Positions 6,890 through 12,987 of a DNA stretch of 15,054 nt are shown piece after piece. This DNA comes from Actinomycetes bacterium. GTDB lineage: Bacteria > Actinomycetota > Actinomycetes > S36-B12. The notes beneath the pieces were generated by a model that worked only from the letters and a program-made list of their open reading frames with translations, ran no database searches and had not been told where the DNA came from. The number at the start of each line of letters is the position of its first letter. Position 1 is the first letter of the stretch. Both the position numbers and the translations under genes were made by a program. The stretch spans positions 1 to 15,054 of the forward strand of contig JAUHZW010000024.1 in NCBI GenBank assembly GCA_030425745.1. Reading direction: 5' to 3'.

Positions 6890-7459
6890 TCACAGGCCCG
6901 GAGCTCCCCAGATCGCGAACCATCGCGAGAGGTCGGGCTCCAGCGGGAGCTCGTTCTCCAGCAGGTCGCGGACCTTGAGTTCGAGCACGTTGTCGCGCTG
7001 CTCGGCGCCGGAGGGCGCGAAGGGGTAGAACGTTCCCCGCTTATACAGGTAGACCAGCGCCACCTCGTGGCCCGCCGGGTCCTGGAAGGACGCCTGCGAG
7101 CACAGCAGCTGCGGCCCGAACCCGGCCTCGACCAGAGACGTGTTGACCGCGTGGAGGTCGGTGACCACCGCGGGCAGATCCACCGGCTCCGTCCGCACGA
7201 CGAGCCAGGTGAAGCCGAAGTCATCCGAGGCCAACTCGACCGGCGGCCCACCGTCGGCGTCGAGCAGCGCCCGGATCTCGGACTCCACGTCCGCGAAGGC
7301 CCGACCCTCCGGTGCACGAAAGGCGACGGAGCCGCGTCCGGTGGGCGCCAGGTCCATCGCCGCCTGCAGGGAGATCGCCGCATTCGGCAGGGCGAAGAGT
7401 GCGTCGAGATCCGGGCGGACGGCCTTGCGGCGGCCGAGGACGGCATCGAGGAAGCCCAC
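6890..7459 (-). CDS. pspAB: PspA-associated protein PspAB
   Basis: 189 aa, full length for the family; no signal peptide or membrane segment, so cytoplasmic. The start MGFLDAVLGRRK, then PDLDALFALPNAAISL (17-31), and the pattern FGFTWLVVR, DLHAVNTSL, ALVYLYKRGTFYPFAPSG are what I recognise as the PspAB domain, found in actinobacterial and archaeal psp loci with PspA and HtpX. The biochemical role is unknown; by association it modulates membrane-stress responses. GTG 7459 follows the htpX stop by 2 bp, with no strong ribosome site, so translation is probably coupled to htpX. It is the last gene of the minus-strand run that begins at pspA. Confidence 0.82.
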   Translation of the reverse strand: MGFLDAVLGRRKAVRPDLDALFALPNAAISLQAAMDLAPTGRGSVAFRAPEGRAFADVESEIRALLDADGGPPVELASDDFGFTWLVVRTEPVDLPAVVTDLHAVNTSLVEAGFGPQLLCSQASFQDPAGHEVALVYLYKRGTFYPFAPSGAEQRDNVLELKVRDLLENELPLEPDLSRWFAIWGAPGL

Positions 7460-7461
7460 CG

Positions 7462-8364
7462 CTATCGCCCGCCGAGCTCAGTCGAGATCTTCGCCAACTG
7501 CTCCAGACGCTTCTCCAACGACGGGTGGGTCGACATGATCGACTCCAGGCTGAATCCGCGCCCCTTGGCGAACGCCGGCGCGAAGGCGAAGGAACTGACC
7601 GGCTCCATCTGGCGCAGGTCGCGGGTCGGGATCGAGGCCATGTCGCCGGAGATCTTCTGCAGCGCACGAGCGAGAGCCGACGGTCGCCCGGTGAGCAGCG
7701 CGGCCCCTCGATCAGCCCCGAGTTCGCGGTATCGCGAGAGGGCGCGCATGAGGATGAAGGAGATGAAATAGACCAGCACGCTCACGACCATGACGACCAC
7801 GATGATGATCGCGGTGTTCTGGTCGCGATTGCGACCCAGGCTCGACCACATGACGCTGCGCGCCATGAATCCGGCGAGGATCGCGGTGAACGAGGCGACC
7901 GTCATGACCGTCACGTCGCGATGGGCCACGTGGGACAGCTCGTGGGCCAGCACTCCCTCGAGCTCCTCCTGATCGAGTCGCTTGAGCAGACCCGTCGTCA
8001 CGACGATCACCGAGCGCGACGGCGAGCGTCCCGTCGCGAAGGCGTTGGGGGCGTCGCTGTCGGCGATGCCGACCCGCGGCTTGTCCATGTCAGCCATCGC
8101 ACAGATGCGGTCGACGAGAGCATGGAGCTGGGGTGCCTGCTCGGGAGTGACGACGACGGCCCGCATGGACTTCATGGCGAGCGTGTCGGAGAACCACCAT
8201 TGGGCGAACAGCAGGCCACCGCTGATGGCCAGGATGAAGATCGCACTGAAGCCCAGAGCGATGAGCAGCGAGGCGAGGATCACGTAGAGCAGACCGATCC
8301 CGAACAGCGTGCCCATCATGCGAGCGGAGAGCCCTCGATCCGTTCCGTACCGTGTGCGGCGCAC
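7462..8364 (-). CDS. htpX: Membrane zinc metalloprotease HtpX (M48)
   Basis: 300 aa from GTG 8364. Inner-membrane protease that degrades misfolded membrane proteins. Two N-terminal helices (about 19-38 and 41-58) precede a cytosolic part; the zinc site is HELSH (His141, Glu142, His145) with Glu214 of RYRELGADRGAA as third ligand; two more hydrophobic helices lie near 150-170 and 184-206. NAFATGRSP (107-115) is also typical of HtpX. GTG 8364 has GGGAGG 5 nt upstream; a longer frame from GTG 8400 would add 12 residues without a clear site. Lies between the hydrolase gene (55 bp gap) and pspAB (2 bp gap) in the pspA run. Confidence 0.95.
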   Translation of the reverse strand: MRRTRYGTDRGLSARMMGTLFGIGLLYVILASLLIALGFSAIFILAISGGLLFAQWWFSDTLAMKSMRAVVVTPEQAPQLHALVDRICAMADMDKPRVGIADSDAPNAFATGRSPSRSVIVVTTGLLKRLDQEELEGVLAHELSHVAHRDVTVMTVASFTAILAGFMARSVMWSSLGRNRDQNTAIIIVVVMVVSVLVYFISFILMRALSRYRELGADRGAALLTGRPSALARALQKISGDMASIPTRDLRQMEPVSSFAFAPAFAKGRGFSLESIMSTHPSLEKRLEQLAKISTELGGR

Positions 8365-8419
8365 CGCTGCCTCCCACCCTGATCCGTGCCGTTCACCCAC
8401 CCTCGTGGACGTCTCGAAT

Positions 8420-9160
8420 CTATCCCGGGACCCGCAGAGCCGCCTCCAGCGCGGTCGCCAGCGCTCGCGGGTCGGTCAGCATGAGGCAGTGATCGCCGGC
8501 CACCCGGATGGGGGTCACGCCGGCCTTCGCCGCGAAGGCCTCAGCGACGGGCACCGGGAAGGTGACGTCCTGCTCCATGAGCACATAGGCCCGGGGGCAG
8601 GTCACGTCCTCGATGCCGACGCGGGCCGGCTGCAGGTAGGGCCCGAGGGGCTGAGGCGTCAGGCGCGTGTACACGGCCCGAGCGTCGCCCTCGGCCAGTG
8701 AAGAGAAGAAGCGACGCCATGCCTCGTGGAAGCCGGGCAGCAGCGAGTTCTCGCCCGACGCCTCCGCCATCGTGAAGTACGACGGTCGGCGATCCTCGGG
8801 GATCTGATCGATGCCGCGTTCGCCGGCGTTCAGGACCACGGCCGCGACGAACACCAGACCCACAACGCGGTCGGGGCGCGCGGCGGCCGCCTCCGGGAGC
8901 GGCATGCCACCGAGGGAGTGGCCGATGAGGATGACGGGCCCAGAGGGGATTCCGTCGATGGCCTCGACGATCCGCTGGACGGAGTCGTCGAGGTTCAGGT
9001 GGGTGCGCGGTGTCGGATCCGCCCCGGAGCCGGGCAGGTCGACTGCCGCGACGGGCAGGCCCCGCTGCCGCAGCAGCGGCGCGACCTGATCCCAGCACCA
9101 GGCGCCATGCGAGCCGCCATGGACGAGCAGCAGCGTCGCCGTCGTCTCCACACCGCTCAC
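8420..9160 (-). CDS. Alpha/beta-fold hydrolase in the psp gene run
   Basis: 246 aa, no signal peptide. The N-terminus LLLVHGGSHGAWCWDQV and DLPGSG (40-46) give the oxyanion-hole region; the nucleophile elbow is GHSLGG with Ser82; Asp198 (MEQDVTFP) and His224 (AGDHCLMLTDP) complete the triad. The HCLMLTDP ending recalls the plant-esterase/hydroxynitrile-lyase-like branch, whose bacterial members are mostly uncharacterised esterases, so the substrate is unknown. GTG 9160 is the first good start after the pspA stop (19 bp gap); GTG 9151 is an alternative, and the longer frame back to 9208 would overlap pspA with an arginine-serine-rich extension unlike the family. Its position between pspA and htpX suggests a lipid or membrane substrate, which is inference. 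Confidence 0.85.
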   Translation of the reverse strand: MSGVETTATLLLVHGGSHGAWCWDQVAPLLRQRGLPVAAVDLPGSGADPTPRTHLNLDDSVQRIVEAIDGIPSGPVILIGHSLGGMPLPEAAAARPDRVVGLVFVAAVVLNAGERGIDQIPEDRRPSYFTMAEASGENSLLPGFHEAWRRFFSSLAEGDARAVYTRLTPQPLGPYLQPARVGIEDVTCPRAYVLMEQDVTFPVPVAEAFAAKAGVTPIRVAGDHCLMLTDPRALATALEAALRVPG

Positions 9161-9179
9161 CCGCGGGGAGAGACCTGAA

Positions 9180-9908
9180 CTACTGACCGATCTCCGGCGC
9201 CTTGCCACCGGACTCGAGCTCGCGCTTCATCGCCTCGAGTTGGGTGTTGACGTCGTTCTCGCTGGCCATGCGCTCGAGTTCGACGGTGATGTCGTCCTTG
9301 CCCATGCCGGTCACGTCGGTGAGTGCGCCGGTGGCGACCAGCTCATCGATGGCTCCCGCGCGCGCCTGCATCTCGGCGGTCTTGTCCTCTGCCCGCTGGA
9401 CGGCCAGGCCGACATCACCCAGCTCGCTGGAGATGCCCGAGACGGCCTCACTGATCTTGGTCTGGGCCTCGGCCGCGGAGTAGGTGGCCTTGATGGTCTC
9501 CTTCTTCGTGCGGAACGCCTCGACCTTCGACTGCAGCTGCTGCGCCGCAGCGGTGAGCTTCTCCTCCTGCTCCTGCAGGGTGGCGAGCTGCGCCTGCAGG
9601 TCGGCGATCTGGGTGTGCAGGCCGCTGCGCCGCGTCAGGGCCTCGCGGGCGAGATCCTCCCGACCGCCGGCCAGCGCCGCCTTGGCCTGCTCCTCGAGCT
9701 TGGCCTCCTGCTGCACCAGGCCCTGGATCTGCAGTTCCAGGCGCTTGCGGCTGGTCGCGACGTCTGCGACACCACGTCGGACCTTCTGCAGCAGTTCGAG
9801 CTGCTTCTCGTAGGAGTAGTCGAGCGTCTCGCGCGGATCCTCGGCGCGGTCGAGGGCCTTGTTCGCCTTCGACTTGAAGATGAGGGTGAAGCGCTGCCAC
9901 AGACCCAT
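9180..9908 (-). CDS. pspA: Phage shock protein A (PspA/IM30, ESCRT-III-like)
   Basis: 242 aa. Peripheral membrane protein that binds stressed cytoplasmic membrane and polymerises to preserve it. Starts MGLWQRFTLIFKSKANKALDR, the amphipathic membrane-binding helix, followed by the conserved DPRETLDYSYEKQLELL (24-40) and long heptad-rich coiled coils rich in Gln, Glu, Ala and Lys through about residue 190. The acidic linker and C-terminal helix (DDITVELERMASENDVNTQLEAMK) match PspA. ATG 9908 has AAAGG 9 nt upstream. First gene of a run continuing with the hydrolase, htpX and pspAB; divergent from the DUF3043 gene over 65 bp. No PspF, PspB or PspC homologue is in the window. Confidence 0.95.
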   Translation of the reverse strand: MGLWQRFTLIFKSKANKALDRAEDPRETLDYSYEKQLELLQKVRRGVADVATSRKRLELQIQGLVQQEAKLEEQAKAALAGGREDLAREALTRRSGLHTQIADLQAQLATLQEQEEKLTAAAQQLQSKVEAFRTKKETIKATYSAAEAQTKISEAVSGISSELGDVGLAVQRAEDKTAEMQARAGAIDELVATGALTDVTGMGKDDITVELERMASENDVNTQLEAMKRELESGGKAPEIGQ

Positions 9909-9941
9909 GGGATCGGACCTTTCATCGACGTCAGTCGGACC

Positions 9942-9947
9942 AGAGTA
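9942..9947 (-). promoter_or_regulatory. Candidate -10 box of pspA
   Basis: TACTCT on the minus strand fits TAnnnT and would start transcription near 9935, giving a leader of about 27 nt that includes the AAAGG ribosome site. No convincing -35 was seen. The 65-bp divergent region must hold both promoters. Confidence 0.35.
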
Positions 9948-9959
9948 ACCGGCACCGTC

Positions 9960-9965
9960 TAGGCT
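9960..9965 (+). promoter_or_regulatory. Candidate leaderless -10 box of the DUF3043 gene
   Basis: TAGGCT ends 8 nt before ATG 9974 with no Shine-Dalgarno sequence between, the same hexamer and spacing as at adoK. A TCGGAC at 9935-9940 could be a poor -35 (19 bp spacer). Confidence 0.4.
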
Positions 9966-9973
9966 CGGCGATC

Positions 9974-10573
9974 ATGTTCGGACGCAAGAAGGACGACACC
10001 GTCGCGCAGCCCGCCGCCCCGGAGGCCGGCGCGCCCGAGGATCCCCGTGCCCCCAAGGGGCGTCCGACCCCCTCCCGCAAGGAGGCCGAGGCGGCCCGCA
10101 AGCAGCAGCTGCGCGTGCCGAAGGATCCCAAAGCGGCCAAGCGCGCTGCCCGCGAGCGCGACCGCGCCGAGCGGGCGCGACAGCGAGCCGGGATGATGGC
10201 GGGCGACGAGCGCTACCTGCCGCCGCGCGATCAGGGCCCCGCAAAGGCCTTCACCCGCGACTTCGTGGACTCCCGCTTCACCGTGGCGGAGTACTTCATC
10301 TTCGTCGCGATCGCCGTTCTGGTGCTCGGCTTCGTCCAGGTGCCGGCCGTGCAGTCCTTCGTCTCACTGGCCTTCTTCGGATTCACCGCCCTCATCGCCA
10401 TCGACACGATCATTCTGCTGGTGAGCCTGAACCGACGGGCTGCCAAGGAGTTCCCGGACAAGGCCGCACGCAAGGGCATCACGCTCTACGCCATCCTCCG
10501 CGCGCTGCAGCTGCGACGCCTTCGCCTCCCACCGCCGCGGGTGCGCCGCGGCGGCAAGCCGATCGAGAAGTAG
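9974..10573 (+). CDS. DUF3043 domain membrane protein
   Basis: 199 aa, actinobacteria-specific family of unknown function. The N-terminal 80 residues are very rich in Ala, Arg, Lys, Glu and Pro (MFGRKKDD, KGRPTPSRKEAEAARK at 29-44), then the signature GDERYLPPRDQGPAKAFTRDFVDSRF (77-102) appears. Two hydrophobic helices follow (about 103-122 and 127-150), and a basic C-terminal tail. Probable topology is both ends in the cytoplasm. ATG 9974 gives the standard family N-terminus. It is followed after 11 bp by the 68-aa gene, likely in one transcript. Divergence from pspA may mean shared regulation, but nothing in the sequence shows this. Confidence 0.88.
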   Translation: MFGRKKDDTVAQPAAPEAGAPEDPRAPKGRPTPSRKEAEAARKQQLRVPKDPKAAKRAARERDRAERARQRAGMMAGDERYLPPRDQGPAKAFTRDFVDSRFTVAEYFIFVAIAVLVLGFVQVPAVQSFVSLAFFGFTALIAIDTIILLVSLNRRAAKEFPDKAARKGITLYAILRALQLRRLRLPPPRVRRGGKPIEK

Positions 10574-10584
10574 CGAGGTCGGTC

Positions 10585-10791
10585 ATGAGCGAGTCGTGGA
10601 CATGGCGCCTGCTGGATTCCGCCGGCGCTCCGGCCGAACCGGCCGCCTCGCAGGCGTTCCCCCTGCAGGCCGATGCCGAGGCCTGGATCGGCGAGGAATG
10701 GCGAGCCCTGCTCGACTCCGGTGTGGAGTCCGTGACGCTGCTGCGCGACGGCGTGGAGGTCTACGGCCCGATGGGCCTTCGACCGGAGTGA
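10585..10791 (+). CDS. Small conserved actinobacterial protein
   Basis: 68 aa, soluble, acidic, with three Trp and no Cys. Starts MSESWTWRLLDSAG and contains FPLQADAEAWIGEEWRALLDSGV (25-47) and a C-terminal VEVYGPMGL, a pattern I recall from small actinobacterial hypothetical proteins; no function is known to me. It looks like a compact alpha/beta fold with the helix AEAWIGEEWRALLDSG at its centre. GAGG lies 6 nt before ATG 10585 and the DUF3043 stop is 11 bp upstream, so the pair forms an operon. It ends 51 bp before the TTGACA of the next promoter. Confidence 0.75.
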   Translation: MSESWTWRLLDSAGAPAEPAASQAFPLQADAEAWIGEEWRALLDSGVESVTLLRDGVEVYGPMGLRPE

Positions 10792-10842
10792 CCGTCGAAC
10801 GGCGCATCGACGCGCGCCACGAGATGTTCGACATCGCATCCT

Positions 10843-10872
10843 TTGACACCGGGCACCCTCACGTGGTCGGAT
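10843..10872 (+). promoter_or_regulatory. Candidate promoter of the cobalamin-uptake operon
   Basis: A perfect TTGACA (10843-10848) is followed after 18 bp by TCGGAT (10867-10872). Transcription would start near 10879, about 16 nt before the first paired strand of the riboswitch, which is where a riboswitch promoter should be. The -10 is weak. Confidence 0.45.
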
Positions 10873-10890
10873 GCGCTCACAACTGAACAC

Positions 10891-10990
10891 CACTCGTTCG
10901 ACGTCCAGGGGAAGTCCGGTGCGAATCCGGCGCTGTCCCGCAACCGTGTTCCCTTCGGGGAGAGTCGGAGCACCTGGCGAACGCGAGCGG
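10891..10990 (+). ncRNA. Cobalamin riboswitch aptamer
   Basis: The conserved core is clear: GGGAAGTCCGGTGCGAATCC (starting 10909), then CGCTGTCCCGCAACCGTG (10931-10948, matching the family pattern of CCCGCCACTGTG), a UUCG-capped hairpin (10951-10960), and AGTCGGAGCACCTGG (10963-10977), matching the conserved AGTCnGGAnACCTG. Outer strands pair: CGTTCG 10895-10900 with CGAACG 10978-10983, and CCAGG 10905-10909 with CCTGG 10973-10977. These elements bind adenosyl- or other cobalamins and usually lower expression when B12 is abundant. The aptamer is fairly compact. It lies in the only long gene-free stretch of the window (10792-11123) and directly precedes the four-gene uptake operon. Confidence 0.92.
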
Positions 10991-11007
10991 CTCCATCCGT
11001 CGAGGTA

Positions 11008-11046
11008 ACGGGACGCGAGCTCGGGTTCTGACCCAGCCGTCCCCGT
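11008..11046 (+). promoter_or_regulatory. Candidate antiterminator of the riboswitch
   Basis: ACGGGACG (11008-11015) can pair with CGTCCCCGT (11038-11046), 8 bp with one bulged C at 11041. The pairing uses the 5' arm of the terminator hairpin, so the two are mutually exclusive. Within the loop GGGT 11023-11026 pairs with ACCC 11031-11034. A short competing stem (CCGT 10997-11000 with ACGG 11008-11011) could release the terminator. Inferred by eye without energy calculation. Confidence 0.45.
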
Positions 11047-11077
11047 CTGCGCACAGCAGCGGGGCTTCGTGCTTTTC
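11041..11077 (+). terminator. Riboswitch-controlled terminator hairpin
   Basis: CCCCG 11041-11045 pairs with CGGGG 11060-11064 and CTGC 11047-11050 with GCAG 11056-11059, with one bulged U and a 5-nt loop. A pyrimidine-rich segment with TTTT (11073-11076) follows after 8 nt. The tract is not immediate, so termination efficiency is uncertain; control of translation of the gene at 11124 is an alternative. Confidence 0.5.
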
Positions 11078-11123
11078 AGGACGCGCTGCCCTCGGTCCGG
11101 CACCGCTCCACCGAAAGGCACCA

Positions 11124-12200
11124 GTGAAGACCCTCACCGGCCTGCGACGCACCGCCGTCGCCGCCACCTCCCTCGCCGCCGCTGCGGCACTCACCGTGAC
11201 CGCCGCCCTGCCGACCCAGGCGGCCACGTCCGACGCCGGCCTCTACGGCGCCGCCGATCCGACCTATGACGGTGTCTTCCGTCAGTCCCTCGCCCTCCTG
11301 GGGCAGGTCGCGAACGACGTCACCCCGCCCGCGGCGGCCATCGCCTGGCTGCTCGATCAGCAGTGCGCCAGTGGCGCGTTCCAGGCCTATCGTGCTGACA
11401 CGAGCGAGCCGTGCGCGGCACCCGATCCGGACAACTACGCCGGACCCGACATGAACTCCACCGCCCTGGCCGTGCAGGCTCTGATGGCCCTCGACAACGG
11501 CCGGGTGAAGGTGCGCGGTGCGCTGCTCGACCGCGTGGTCGATGCGGCCGACAAGGCCGGCGGTTGGCTGGCCAAGCAGCAGAACGCCGACGGCGGCTGG
11601 CCGTACTACTCCGGGGGTGCCTCCGACGCCAACTCCACCGGTCTGGCCATGTCAGCCATCGACACCGTCGGTGGATTCGACTCGTCGAAGGAGTTCGGGC
11701 GCGCCTCACGGTTCCTCGGGCGCCTCTCCGCATCCTGCGCCGACGGCGGCGGATTCGGCTACCAGACCGGCAGCAAGCCCGACGGCCTGTCGACCTCGCA
11801 GGGAACGCTCGGCCTGTTCGGCATCCTCCCGGTCTACAAGCAGCCCGCTGCGGCTGTCGCAGCCCCATGCGCAAACACGGCGAAGGCCAAGGGCGTGAGC
11901 TATCTGGCCACCAACCTCAAGTCGACCGGCATCCTGGACTCCGCCTACGGCGGCCCTGACTACACCGCCACCTCCTTCGCGGTGCTGGCGCTGACCGAGG
12001 CCGGCAAGGGCCGCGCGTCCATCAGGAAGGGCACCGCCGCACTGAAGTCGAAGGCATCGGAGTACGTGACCCCGGAGGCCGGCACCAACCCGGGAGCCGC
12101 GGGCCTGCTGATGCTCGTTGCCGAGGCCACCGGCGCGAAGGCCACGGACTTCGGCGGTGTCAACCTGCTGAGCGTCCTGCGCGGCTCGCTGCGCCAGTAG
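11124..12200 (+). CDS. Secreted prenyltransferase/squalene-oxidase-repeat (alpha/alpha-barrel) protein, probable cobalamin binder
   Basis: 358 aa. A Sec signal peptide (basic KTLTGLRRT, hydrophobic 11-28, cleavage near TQAA at 31-34) sends it outside. The mature part has repeated terpenoid-cyclase-fold segments: GPDMNSTALAVQAL (107-120), DGGWPYYSGGASDANSTGLA (156-175), DGGGFGYQTG (207-216), GLSTSQGTLGLFG (221-233), YGGPDYTATSFAVLAL (275-290), NPGAAGLLMLVAEATG (322-337). The first cyclase-type DxDD acid is absent, so catalysis is unlikely. The same barrel forms the alpha domain of animal intrinsic factor and transcobalamin; with a cobalamin riboswitch upstream I infer extracellular B12 binding. 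Four cysteines (81, 97, 205, 249) could form two disulfides. GTG 11124 has GAAAGG 5 nt upstream. No lipobox or anchor is visible, so retention may need the next gene product. Confidence 0.85.
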   Translation: MKTLTGLRRTAVAATSLAAAAALTVTAALPTQAATSDAGLYGAADPTYDGVFRQSLALLGQVANDVTPPAAAIAWLLDQQCASGAFQAYRADTSEPCAAPDPDNYAGPDMNSTALAVQALMALDNGRVKVRGALLDRVVDAADKAGGWLAKQQNADGGWPYYSGGASDANSTGLAMSAIDTVGGFDSSKEFGRASRFLGRLSASCADGGGFGYQTGSKPDGLSTSQGTLGLFGILPVYKQPAAAVAAPCANTAKAKGVSYLATNLKSTGILDSAYGGPDYTATSFAVLALTEAGKGRASIRKGTAALKSKASEYVTPEAGTNPGAAGLLMLVAEATGAKATDFGGVNLLSVLRGSLRQ

Positions 12201-12210
12201 GTCACCGACG

Positions 12211-12987
12211 ATGATGACGAGGACGGTCCGGCTCACGGCGGGTGCTGCGGCACTGGCCGTGCTGCTGGCCGCCCTGGTCGCATCCCCGGCCCAGGCAGCC
12301 GCCTACCGCTACTGGACGTACTGGCAGGGCTCAGGCTCGTCCGAGTGGGAGTTCGGCCGCCTGGGCCCGGCCGCGGCGATGCCCGCGGACGGCGATGTCG
12401 AGGGCTGGAGTTTCCGGGTATCCGTTGAGGGCGGCACCGCCGAGGCCGCTCCGACCACGGCACCAGACTTCGATGAGCTCTGCGGTTCGGTCAAGCAGCG
12501 GGGCGGGATCAAGCGCATCGGGCTCGTCGTCGATCCGGGCGAGCCGGCGCTGGCACCCGAGGGAGAGACCCCGATCGCGCCCGTGGCCACGTGCGTGGTC
12601 ATCGAGGAGGACGCCACCGGGTACGACGTCCTGCGGTCCGTTCTGCAGGTGCGCACGGACAACGGGCTGATCTGCGGCCTCGGCGGCTACCCCGCTCAGG
12701 AGTGCGCTCCCGTGCTCGACGACGCGGAGGTCGATGAGATCCGGGCACGCGAGGCGGCCGCCCCGACAGCCGGGGACCCCACGGGTGACTTGGCCGAGGT
12801 GAGCGAGGTCATCGTCGTCGAGCATGGCGGGTCTGAGGCCGACGAGACTGATCAGGGAACTGCCGCCGAGGCAGCCGCCTCCACCAGTCCCGGGCCGACA
12901 GCCACGGTCCTCGTCGTCGTGGCCCTCCTGCTGATCGCGGGCATCCTGCTCGTCATCCGGCGCCGACGGGAGCGGTCCGATGCGTGA
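12211..12987 (+). CDS. Membrane-anchored extracellular protein, SCO2322-like; possible permuted transcobalamin-type beta domain
   Basis: 258 aa. Signal peptide with cleavage near AQA at 27-29, extracellular domain of about 150 residues, an acidic Ala/Pro/Glu-rich linker (about 175-228), one membrane helix (231-249) and a basic cytoplasmic tail. It begins YRYWTYWQG (32-40), includes ADGDVEGWSF (59-68), APDFDELC, RIGLVVDPG, and TGYDVLRSVL (136-145) with NGLICGLGGYPAQEC (151-165). This is a family I recall from Streptomyces as SCO2322-like, found beside EcfT genes. Four Cys (91, 128, 155, 165) suggest disulfides. The motifs resemble those of DUF4430/transcobalamin beta domains but in swapped order (see findings). 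The start ATG 12211 lies 10 bp after the previous stop; the 3' end overlaps ecfT by 8 bp. Function as a B12-capture partner is inference. Confidence 0.78.
   Translation: MMTRTVRLTAGAAALAVLLAALVASPAQAAAYRYWTYWQGSGSSEWEFGRLGPAAAMPADGDVEGWSFRVSVEGGTAEAAPTTAPDFDELCGSVKQRGGIKRIGLVVDPGEPALAPEGETPIAPVATCVVIEEDATGYDVLRSVLQVRTDNGLICGLGGYPAQECAPVLDDAEVDEIRAREAAAPTAGDPTGDLAEVSEVIVVEHGGSEADETDQGTAAEAAASTSPGPTATVLVVVALLLIAGILLVIRRRRERSDA

Noticed and set aside
5617..7446. Open frame of 609 codons on the minus strand
   Set aside because: It runs antisense through nadA and out of frame through pspAB, both of which are certain genes; no domain is seen.
8365..8400. Longer htpX start at GTG 8400
   Set aside because: GTG 8364 has GGGAGG at a 5-nt spacing, and the extra 12 residues have no HtpX character.
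9161..9208. Longer start of the alpha/beta hydrolase inside pspA
   Set aside because: The extra residues are an Arg/Ser-rich string derived from the pspA 3' end in another frame; homology starts after GTG 9160.
10778..10799. TTCGAC/GTCGAA inverted repeat at the end of the 68-aa gene as a terminator
   Set aside because: Only 6 bp, with a 10-nt loop, spans the stop codon and has no U tract; too weak to call.
11017..11022. GAGCTC palindrome in the riboswitch leader
   Set aside because: A 6-bp palindrome is expected by chance and lies in a loop of the proposed antiterminator.
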